The position numbers and the translations under genes are program-made. From contig CM030940.1 in assembly GCA_018136815.1 (NCBI GenBank), positions 3,846,833-3,910,832 of the forward strand: a stretch of 64,000 nt of DNA, given 5' to 3'. Numbering within the stretch: position 1 is the stretch's first letter; the number at the start of each line of letters is the position of its first letter. Source of the DNA: Isochrysis galbana (lineage: Eukaryota > Haptophyta > Isochrysidales > Isochrysidaceae). The notes beneath the pieces were generated by a model, which was not told the origin of the DNA, ran no database searches, and worked only from the letters and a program-made list of their open reading frames with translations. This document shows positions 55,554 to 64,000 of this stretch, in pieces.

Positions 55554-55929
55554 AGATGAGCGAGCCAGCGAGCCCCTCTCGGCTCTCGGCGGGGTTACCA
55601 TGTTTGGCCCCATACCAAGGGGCCCCAGTGATAGATAGCAACGTTGTGTGGACGAGAGGTAACATCGATCGGCTAGCGCACTAGCGCACTCTAGCGACGG
55701 GGTTCGACGTTGCCACACCGGCATTAGCCATATTGCTGACTGCTGACACGTCTACAGAAGATCTCGACTAAAAGATAACATCAGCCTGAAAACAACTCTT
55801 TCGTTTCCCGATGACTTGCGGGGATCGGCGGTGGCTCCGATCGCTGCGGTCGCCTGCCCGAGCCCCGCTACCGTCTCTCCACCTCGCTCTCCTGCCCTCC
55901 GCCCACCTCTCGCTGGCGTGCGCGTGCCG

Positions 55930-56376
55930 ATGGGGATTGATGTCTTCGGTACGCCCCGGTTTGGCTGCCAGACCGCTGGCTGCTCTTGCAACGATTACCT
56001 CAGCGTGATCAATGCTATGGGAGAGGAGGAGAGAGCGATGGCAGTTGTGCACCACCCACGAAACCACCCTGGATACGTCATGTGCATCTGCTCGCATGGG
56101 CTGAGTGAGCACGCGGTGGAGAATTTCGTACGAAGACCGAGTCGTCCATTCCTGGTGATCGACGACCTTCTTGAGGAAATTGGCGCAACACATCAGACCA
56201 GAGAGGCGCTGAAGAAGCGCACATTGCAAGACCTGCTAGCTCTAGTTGAGGATAGCAGCCGCCCAGACTTCCTAGCAGAACTCAAGAAATTCGGTGTTGG
56301 GATGGTGATGCAACGGCAGTTGATCTTGAATGCAATCCTCAAGGCGAAGAAGGAGAGGAGAATGAGGGAGGCCTGA
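55930..56376 (+). CDS. Cys-rich protein with SAM-like C-terminus
   Basis: From the in-frame ATG at 55930: 148 aa. Residues ~10-65 carry a zinc-site-like pattern: FGCQTAGCSCNDYL and, after HHPRNHPGYV, MCICSHGLSEHAVE (C-x3-C-x-C, then C-x-C-x-H-x4-H). Residues ~97-142 (LQDLLALVEDSSRPDFLAEL, KKFGVGMVMQRQLILNAILK) resemble a sterile-alpha-motif helix bundle, with the final helix ending in KKERR. The frame is open further upstream without an ATG, so an upstream exon is possible. I do not know the family. A zinc-binding adaptor is an inference. Confidence 0.55.
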   Translation: MGIDVFGTPRFGCQTAGCSCNDYLSVINAMGEEERAMAVVHHPRNHPGYVMCICSHGLSEHAVENFVRRPSRPFLVIDDLLEEIGATHQTREALKKRTLQDLLALVEDSSRPDFLAELKKFGVGMVMQRQLILNAILKAKKERRMREA

Positions 56377-58908
56377 TGTGGCTGAAATTGCTTGTTCGTT
56401 CATGCCTTTCATTTGGCCCGAATAATCTTGAGTCGCCGGATGGGCTTCACGGCTTCAGCATCCCCGGCATCAAATCATAGCACCATTGTTTACTCGCACG
56501 CATCAATTTCCACACGTCAGTTCTCCGATACTCCTGAAGTGAGTGCAAGGACTACTAGGAACAGCACATCCGCCACTAGCTCAAGTCCATGTCGTCACAC
56601 ACCCATCATCCATGTCCCTCCGTTCTCTCTATCAACGTAAACCTTTCTTGACATTTCTTGAATTGAGACTCTCTTATTTCTGTCTGCCTTGCCAGTGCCC
56701 GTGTGCTCTCCTTCTCTCCCTCTATCCCAGTATCGCTTGCACCATACCATCCATCGTGTACTGCAAGCAGCTTACATGGTATCTGTGCACACATCCAGCG
56801 TTCGTTCCGATACGATTATGACATCAACATCAAGACGAATAAGAGGTAGAAGGGAGAGCGAGCGAAACGTAGAGTGTTTGTACACGCCCATTGGAGTTGC
56901 GCTCGTTTTTTTGGTCCGCAACATCTATCGTGCTGCGTCGTGCTTTCCGTGCTTAAGCAATGAGCACTGAAAAGGCGAGGACTTTCTAGCGCTATTGCTA
57001 TTGGACACTCGACGTTGCGGGGCCGTGCGGCCCAATTTTTGTGTTCCTTAAAAAGCGACAGGATCATTACCAAGATTGACGCCCACGACTACAAACAAGA
57101 TGCCATTTGTTATTGTACCTTCAGTTGGCCCTCGGCGCTGACGGATCCGAGGTTACCACTACCTCAGATGGGAACGGAGGGAAGGGAAGCGGCGAGAGGC
57201 GCGGCGGAAGTTGGGAGATGGGCAATGACGGGCTCACCCGCCTCCAGAGGGGGCAGGGAGGCGGGCTTAGGAGAGGCAGAGCGGGGCGATGGGGCGGACA
57301 TAGCGAGGACGAGAGCGGGGCGAGGGTGAGTGCGCGAGGGTGTCGTCGTTGATAGTTGATAGGTGTGTTGTAGAGTGAGTGTTGTTGACGAGAAGCGAGA
57401 GCGAGAACGGGACGAAAGCGAGAACGGACGAACGGGAACGAACGACAGGAACGAAAGAACGTCTACCAAAGACAAGCTGTCACGCTCACACAACCCTAAC
57501 CCCACTTCCCCTGACATTCACGTATCCTTCCCCACTCACGCGGGGAAACACGGGGAATGAAAAAACAAGGAAGAGAAGCCGAGAGGAGAGCGACAGGGCG
57601 ACGGGAGAGGAGCGACGATACGACGGGAGAGCCGATGCGATCGACAGTTACAAGGGAATAGTTAGTAGAAGTAAGGAGGGAATCTACAAGACTTCCCGTG
57701 CACCGATGACAACAAGGGCGCGGGGGTAGGCTAACCGCTGGGGGAAAACCCACGACGGCGAACACCTGCGACGAAAAACGAGGGCGAGTGCGGGGGAAAG
57801 CGCGGCAAGGAGGGACCTAGGCGATCGCAAAGCACAAGGACCAGGCTTGGGAATCAGGGTGCACGGGCCACAAGGAGGCGCAAACAGGCAAGGAGCGAGT
57901 GATGAGTTACGAGTGACGAGCGGCGCGTAGAACGCCTATCGAGTAAAGAACGACTAACGAGTAACGAGTAAAGTCGAAGACCGCGGACGAGGTCGATCGC
58001 GAATGCGACAGGCGCTATCGCACCTCAACCTCAACCCACTGCCGTTCTCCTTGCTCTTGCTCCACGCTGCCATGAGCATGGGCCGCATGCCATTTGCCGT
58101 TGTTTGCGACCGGGGAGCGGATACGGATACGCGCGGGGGGGAGGGGCAGTCGGAAGTATGTAGGCGGAAGCACTGAGTGCAAGGAGAGAGGAGAGAGGTG
58201 GCGGGAAAAACCCCGAGGAGGGGGGGTGCCTCTCACGGAGCAACCGCTTTGGATTGTGTCGCGGCTGCCGCTCTCCTCCCTCCCTGCGCACCCCTTTCCC
58301 GCCCTCATTGTTGCCCCCGGACTGGCGGAAGCAATCCTGCGCGTAGACCCTTCATTCGAGTTCATACCCAGGCTACCGCTCAGAGAATTCAGGAAGGTGG
58401 GTGATGCCCCGCGGGTCAACGATTCACAAAGCTAGGCAAATAGGTCTACAAGGAAGTTACCAATAGCTGTATGTTGTGCCACCGCAGCTGCCGCTTAACG
58501 CGCACACGCTTCATCCATGTAATAGCTCGTGGCCAATAGAAACCATGATTTGGGCACCACAAGTTGCGTGGTGCTACGTACTATGCATGTGCATCATGCC
58601 ATGCTGGCAAAACAAAACAACTGAAAGCGTGCGCAATAAATTGAAAAGAGGAACCACCAGCGCACGGCCTGCCCAAGGGCGATATAAGCTTGCGCCGAAA
58701 ACGGTCGGAACTCATCTTATCCGTCGAAACAGGTCGAGGAGCTGGAAAGGTAAGGTGTCGAGATTTGGCACGCATCTCATACTTAATGCCCCTAAAAGGG
58801 ATGTGATGGAACTTGAGCTTCCAGCACAGTGTGGGCCCGACGCTTGAAAACAATCCATCTAGCTTTCCCTATACCCTCGACCCCTCGAGCACGTCCAAAA
58901 GGCCCAAA
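56377..58908. other. No gene supported
   Basis: Contains an irregular (GAGAACGGACGAACG)n-type segment at 57390-57460 and purine-rich sequence to 57800. An open frame at 58094-58435 (+; LWIVSRLPLSSLPAHPFPAL then IVAPGLAEAILRVDPSFEFI) is protein-like but unassigned. Confidence 0.4.
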
Positions 58909-60877
58909 TCACGACATTTTCGTAGGATCAAAGGCAGCATCCCTCTTCAGAGTGCCCGGACGGAACCATTCGGTGAGCTCGAAGACATCCTTCCATTCCA
59001 ACTTTTCTTTGCGTGCCTCAGCGCTCGAGACACCTGCCTGAGTTGTGCCGTCATCCGGACACGTGTTGTCGATGGCAGTCTGGCGGGTGGCAAAGGTGCA
59101 CGTCAACAATGGAGTGGGATGAGAGGAAAGGAGGGCAAGGCAGTCACATCCGAATGCAGTACCTGCCAGCCAGACCGCGAAATCCCTTTTGATGGGTTGC
59201 GAGGTCACATGAGCTCCGATTGAGGAGCCCTACCAGCACTACAAGGACTCCGTTGCCCACCGCTACAAGAGGGCCTCCGAGTGTAGTGAGTGGATGCCGC
59301 CTTCGCACCATTTGCTCGGGCTTTAGACCCGCACTCGCGATGGAAGCATCCACCTCCTCGCGCAGGCTAGCGTCGAGTAACGCGTCCTTCTCGCGAGTGA
59401 ACACGAAGGCGCCATCGTAAGGTCCTTGTTGCGTGTCACCACGATAGGCCACGACGCGGTAACCGTCGCCTTTCCCAACCAGATACCACCTGAGTAAATG
59501 CAAACCGATTTGGTGATAATCTTCTTGGAATCAGCTGGAAGGGGAGGCGCGTGACTACTCACTGTTCATGGAAAGTCAGGCCAAACATCTTGCCCTCGAC
59601 GGTCATCGAGGCTTTTCCTTGGGGCCCACGATCGTTGGCCATGCTCTCGATGAAATTATTCTGCCAAAACCCCGTCCCGTCGGGCTTCGGCACGCGGAAG
59701 AGGATGTCGTTCTTGAGCCCGCCGGTTCCTGGGAGGAGGTGACGCAAGCCATATCAGTCGAGCAGGCCCCGGCAACATTGCTGCTTGCGGATCTTTTGCG
59801 AAAGAATGCATCTATAATGATGGCCCTTGCTTCACAGCTCATGCTCACCATCTGCGGTGAAGGTGTTGAGCTGGCACGGGTACGTGTCATACTTGGGGTT
59901 ATAGCCCAGTACCTGTAAAAGGGGGTACCCGCCGTTATCGTTTGACTCCATGCCGCACTATGGGAAAGAGGAGATGTACTCGCGACGCAGCTCTTAGTGT
60001 ACTTCAGGCTTGGAGCGCACGTACCTTGTACCACCTACCTTCAAGATCAGATGGCTTGAAGTTCGGAACCTGCGGCGGCACGTCATTCTCGTAGAAGGTT
60101 GTGGTGTCCTGTTTGACACCGGTGGAGACACACTCGTGCTCCTCCAGTGTGCACGAGAGCCTGAGGAGCGACAGATAGATTTCAGTAAGCCAGAAGCACA
60201 TGGCCATCTCAATGGTGCAGCTTGTACTGCAACACATGTCGCCGTGTCATTTGGGAGCGACACAGGAGTCGTCGTCGGCCCTGCACCCCCAAACACCCTG
60301 TGGAGCGCGCGCACCAATCATTTAGCTTCTCCGAGCCGAACCGTGCGAAGCACTGCGTAGCGCAGAGCTGCTCTCCGCGGCAGTTCCCCAGGCACGTGAT
60401 GCCCTTGAGGCATGCAGGGTTGGAGAAGCATGCAGTCGTCTGCTCCTTGCACCTACGCCACCGGCAGGCAGCGCAGTCTGGCTCACTCCGGTCAAGCTCC
60501 GCAGGCGGACACAGTGCGCGAGGGGTGCCGCGTACGACGCAAGCCAGACGGGTTCCCCCCGCTTCCCCCCCCCCCCCCGCCCGCCCCTTCCGCCGCTCCC
60601 CACCCCCTTTCCTCTTCCCCCTTTCCTCTCTCTCTCACTCGTTGAAGAAGCAGCTGGGCTCCGCCTTCATCTTGCCGCCCTTTGCCGCAAACTCCTCGAA
60701 GCCCTGTACTGCCTCCACCTCAGCAGCACGGAGCTCGCGGCTGCCCGAGAGAGCGAGTGAGGCGGCGAGCGCAGAGGTGAGCAGATGGCGGAGCGGTGCG
60801 GGCCCCTCCGCTGCCCTGCTCGCATGAGAGCCAGCGCGGGGGCGAGAGAGGCGAGAGGCAGACGAGATCGCGACCAT
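58909..60877 (-). CDS. Violaxanthin de-epoxidase-like plastid lipocalin, seven exons
   Basis: Family enzymes de-epoxidise xanthophylls in the thylakoid lumen at low pH, using ascorbate, to trigger photoprotection; related proteins (VDR/VDL) have other or unknown substrates. Exons 60877-60639, 60452-60315, 60160-60025, 59912-59849, 59728-59563, 59489-59309 and 59079-58909 total 1095 nt, 364 aa, all GT-AG and in phase. Presequence MVAISSASRLSRPRAGSHAS, then the hydrophobic LLTSALAASLALSG. The Cys-rich domain has CFFNECKEQTTACFSNPACL, CLGNCRGEQLCATQCF and CTLEEHECV. The lipocalin core has FKPSDLEGRWYKV, NPKYDTYPCQLNTF, QWYLVGKGDGYRVVAYRGDT, YDGAFVFTRE and DNTCPDD. The long Glu-rich tail of plant VDE is absent, which favours the VDE-related branch. 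Confidence 0.9.
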
Positions 60878-60889
60878 CGATCGACGGAC

Positions 60890-60935
60890 TCTCTCTCTCT
60901 CCCTCTCTCTCTCTCTTTCTCTCTCACACACACGT
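60890..60935 (+). repeat. CT microsatellite upstream of the VDE-like gene
   Basis: (CT)n with minor interruptions, 13 bp upstream of the start codon of the minus-strand gene. It would lie in the 5' leader or core promoter. Confidence 0.85.
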
Positions 60936-61070
60936 ACTCGTAGGAGTAAGTACTCCCTCCTGATGTATGTACATACACAAATACGTACTTATGCGTCACA
61001 CGTCACACCATATACTATTTTTAGCACACACTTAAGTACTCCTAATGTACATACACATAATATAAAATAA

Positions 61071-61345
61071 CTGAGCATTAGTACCACTACTCCCACTAGC
61101 CCGGTACTAACACGACAACCCTCAGTGCACCTGCCCGTACACCTTGACGCGTGCTGATGCCACGGATACATACACCTATGCATCACCAGGATAGCCATTC
61201 AAATCTCCCGAATCTCCCCCCTCGCAGCTCGCAGGCCCCCGGCTCCTATTCTAACTCCCCACAAGTTACAATGGGTGAAAACGCATTGAGGCAAACCGAC
61301 CTACGTCGGGCGACTCTCCGGGAAAAAGCACCGGGGGGGGGGAGG
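61071..61345 (-). repeat. Family C fragment, reverse
   Basis: TGAGCATTAGTACCACTACT, GCACCTGCCCGTACACCTTG and ACTCTCCGGGAAAAAGCACC match the C half of the composite element (27436-27815 and 42619-42890). The A half is missing. Confidence 0.75.
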
Positions 61346-61538
61346 AACTTGTTACTTACGGTTACGGATTACGGATGCCCCTCCGTCCTCTCCTCCGTCC
61401 TCCCCTGTCTGTATTTACTTTCTAAGTCCTGTGAGGTCTCCCTCTTTATGTGAGGAGAGGCGACGGGCCCCCCTCTCTCCTTTTTCTCTTTCCCCCTTCC
61501 CCCCTCTCTCACGCGCCCGCTCTGTTTACGTCGTTAGT

Positions 61539-62465
61539 AACCTACTTTTATAAGTGGGGGTCAATGGGGGCCTCGCGCCCCCCTCTCTCCATTGCGGACA
61601 CCCCCCGGGGTGGGCCCGTACATTCAACCCCAGCCCCTGCCCTCTGGCAGGGGCAGGGCACTCATCAATACAGCCCAGACCCCTAGTGGGCGCGGGCCGC
61701 GAGCCGCACTCCCAGGCCCGCATGGGCCTGCTCTCGTACTGACTCCCCCCCCCATCCCTGGTCGCCAGGCAGACAGGGGCCTCAGGGCGGCACCCAAGGC
61801 CAGCGAGGCGAGCGAGGGAGAGGCAGGAGGGGCCAGGGGCTGAGCCCCAGCCTCCACTGCCCCCTGAGCTGCCCTTGCTGGCCCTCTGGGCGCCCCTGAA
61901 GGACCTCTGAGAGCAGGCCATGGCGCGCCGCATGGCGACGCGCCGCAGGGACCGGGGCGGAAGAGAATGGAACGAGGGAGAGGGGGGGATTTGCACCCCC
62001 CCGATGGAGTGTGGTGAGAAACGAGCCCCGTTTGCGTTAGCAAACGGGCGAAGGGGGGCGGCTGGCGACAGGAGAGGCGAGAAGAAGGGAGTGGCTCAAG
62101 ACGTCCCTGTGGCAGGTATCGGGGGGCGCAGACATTTATTTCTTCGAGGACCGCTCGCGGCGCGAGCTGTAAGGGCCGTTCTCCTTTTTTGACGAGAGGT
62201 TCCTCCCCCCCCCCCCGGTGCTTTTTCCCGGAGAGTCGGCCGGCGTCGACCGGACCGCCTCAATGGGTTTTCCCTCATTTTAACTTGTGGGGAGTTAGAA
62301 TGGGAGCCGGGGGCCTGCGAGGGGGGAGATGTGGAAGGGTGCATAGGAGTATGTATCTGTGACAACAGCACGCGCCAAGGTGTACGGGCAGGTGCGCTGA
62401 GGGCTGTCGTGTTAGTACCGGGCTAGTGAGAGTAGTGGTACTAATGCTCAGATAGATTATTATTA
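61539..62465 (+). mobile_element. Composite A+C non-LTR-type element, complete, 16-bp duplication
   Basis: TGTTTACGTCGTTAGT occurs immediately before (61523-61538) and after (62466-62481). The element starts AACCTACTTTTATAAGTGGG, carries the A blocks, the CCCGTTTGC/GCAAACGGG hairpin (about 62026-62047), the C block from about 62100, and ends with GATTATTAT. At 927 bp with no functional ORF it is non-autonomous. Long variable duplications and a (TTA)n-type tail are the classic outcome of target-primed reverse transcription. Confidence 0.9.
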
Positions 62466-62481
62466 TGTTTACGTCGTTAGT

Positions 62482-62965
62482 GTTCTACGTGTTACTGTGA
62501 GTGTGTGTGCGTGAGATAGTGGTGTTTGGGGTTTGTAGTTTGTAGAGAGATTTTTATCCGGTTCTGCGACGAAGAGAGCGCGCGCGAGCAATGGCGTCGC
62601 TCCTCTCCCTTTCGGCCGCCCTGGTCACCGCGATGGTGCCAGGGCGATATGGAGCTGCTGCACGGGATGGGGATGGGATGGGGGCCCCTGGGTCCATCCC
62701 ACTGGACCGCGCCCGCTCGCCGCATCTGCGTGCGCTCGTTGAGCCACGGCAGCCGGAAACGCCCTCCCCTCTCCCCTCCTCGGCCAGCCGCATGGCTGCA
62801 GCGATGGAGCAAGGTGTGGGGGGCTCATGTGGAGAGGCCTATGGCCTTTCCCATGGCTCCATTGGGTCACTCCCCCTTGGGTCTGCCCCCTTCACTGGCC
62901 TCGCAGCCAATTCTCCGCGCTCGCGCGCGCTCGCGGAGCCGCTGCGGCCGAAACCCCTCCCCTCC
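62482..62965 (+). repeat. Unassigned, with an imperfect internal duplication
   Basis: GGGTCCATCCCACTGG ... GAGCCACGGCAGCCGGAAAC (62690-62760) recurs in diverged form as GGGTCACTCCCCCTTGG ... GAGCCGCTGCGGCCGAAACC (62865-62957). A frame from 62591 (MASLLSLSAALVTAMVPGRY) spans both and runs into X3; I do not regard it as a supported gene. Confidence 0.4.
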
Positions 62966-63654
62966 TCACCAGCTCACCAGATCGTATATTTGGTGCGCTC
63001 TGGCAAGATCTTGGGCTTTTTTGCTCGCCGCGGCGTAGAGAGCTACGACGTGGCCCGTCCTGAGGCCACCCACGGGTCTTGCCTCATCGATCAGCGCCGA
63101 ATCTGGCACTGTCAAAGAGAGGAGGGCCGCGAGGGCAGCCTCAACGCGGAGGCTCGTCAGCCACGCGTGGACGGCCGCCGCGTCGGTGAGCTGGTCCTGG
63201 TTCTCGATGCCGAGTTCGAGTGAGGGCAAATCCTGCGAGGGGCGGGTCGGGATGGTCGGGGGGGGGTCTGCGGCAGGCAGGGTAGCCGCGTGCGCGCGCT
63301 GTGAGGAGCTGGGTGGGCTGCGCGGGCCATGATGCCAGAGGGTCAGGGGATGGTCGGACTGTCGGCAGCCTGACACGGCGCTGCATCGGGCGGGAATCAA
63401 ATGCCGAATGTAGCTTAGATGTAAAGGAACCGATCCCCCCGCGGGCGCGACCGCCAATTCTTTACGGGTAGAGCGTGAGCGCGCGTGACGGAGGGGGGGG
63501 AGAGGGGGGGAGAATCGCACCATTTCCTGGCGAAGATTTTCGTGGCGGCAGGTGGCCCCCCCTGAAGGTTTTTTATTGGGCCTCGCGCCACGGTCAAAAA
63601 ATGCAGCCCAACCGCCCTTACTAATAGTTAAAAAGCCCCTGTTTGACCGCCCTA
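62966..63654 (-). mobile_element. TIR transposon X3, end and cargo-like ORF
   Basis: Ends CTGTTTGACCGCCCTA at 63654, with the inner motif ACGGTCAAAAAATGCAGCCC at 63590-63609. The body is the inverse of 50531-51100 and 52913-53000, without the E/B insertion, so it shows the empty state of that site in X2. The minus-strand frame (63247-62966) encodes SLELGIENQDQLTDAAAVHA through LARAHQIYDLVSW. The other end of the element is not in the window or is lost. Confidence 0.7.
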
Positions 63655-63834
63655 CCGCATAGCCCCAAAGCACGCGCGCTAACGTCCGCCGCCGGCCGGC
63701 TGACAAATTCGATGGAAACTCCTCGGACGAACAAAATTGGCAGGGAAATCACTGACTGGTGACCGGACGCTCACGACATTGAATTGGCTGCGCCTTTCGC
63801 CAGTGGAGAGGTGGCCATAGGGGCGCTCCATCAC

Positions 63835-63854
63835 AACCAAGTATAAACTTAGTT
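63835..63854. repeat. Isolated copy of the 20-bp A/B end palindrome
   Basis: AACCAAGTATAAACTTAGTT, identical to the ends at 52213-52232 and 52820-52839. No adjoining A or B sequence was found within the window. Confidence 0.7.
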
Positions 63855-64000
63855 GATGGTGCTGTTGCACTAGTGTAACAACATAATACATCACGATATC
63901 ACGATCAACACACAGTTGGCATGGCCTATATACAAACTCTAGCGCCGGAACGCAACAAGCCAAAGGAGGGCGATCTAGATCACCTCTACACGGAACATAC

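Overview
This is nuclear DNA of a eukaryote, almost certainly a photosynthetic alga. The genes are split by short GT-AG introns, there is no operon structure, and the families are eukaryotic: ATG8, a wybutosine enzyme TYW1, a KDM5-like JmjC demethylase, a Pho80-type cyclin, a SURP-domain splicing protein and a plastid violaxanthin de-epoxidase-like protein. The last one begins with a Ser/Arg/Ala-rich presequence and then a hydrophobic stretch, as in a stroma plus thylakoid-lumen presequence. I see no ER-type signal in front of it, which leans towards a primary-plastid (green) alga, but I cannot name the species. A run of exactly 100 N at 24813-24912 shows that this is a draft scaffold.

Layout. 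1-9.1 kb: retroelements, with a Ty1/copia polyprotein (about 1.9-8.2 kb) whose integrase is split by a 2-kb TIR transposon, next to a retropepsin fragment on the other strand. 10.3-11.4 kb: cyclin gene (-). 12.2-16.4 kb: a fold-back element around an AT-rich island, then a module bounded by a 200-bp inverted repeat. 17-24.8 kb: retroelement and hAT remnants around a SURP-domain gene (+). 25-30 kb: decayed sequence with a cytochrome b561-like gene interrupted by an insertion. 30-46.4 kb is the gene-dense core: JmjC demethylase (-), ATG8 (-), a possible basic protein (+), TYW1 (-), sulfotransferase (+) and a C-terminal exon of an unknown gene (-). 46.4-55 kb: repeats, including a transposon that holds a LINE-like element that holds a tandem pair of another element, plus a 203-bp tandem array. 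55-61 kb: a small membrane protein (+), a Cys-rich protein with a SAM-like tail (+) and the violaxanthin de-epoxidase-like gene (-). 61.5-64 kb: a non-LTR-type element with clear target-site duplications and the end of another TIR transposon.

I built exon models by hand for four genes (cyclin, ATG8, TYW1, violaxanthin de-epoxidase-like). In each the exons sum to a multiple of three, every junction keeps the family's conserved sequence, and all introns are GT-AG. The genes do not form a shared pathway.

The most original content is in the mobile DNA. There is a TIR transposon family (ends TAGGGCGGTCAAACAG, 7-bp target duplications, at least eight ends in the window) with no transposase I can recognise but a shared cargo-like ORF. 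There are also two related non-LTR-type families that share a 20-bp palindrome at one end, and a third that ends in a small hairpin followed by a T-run.
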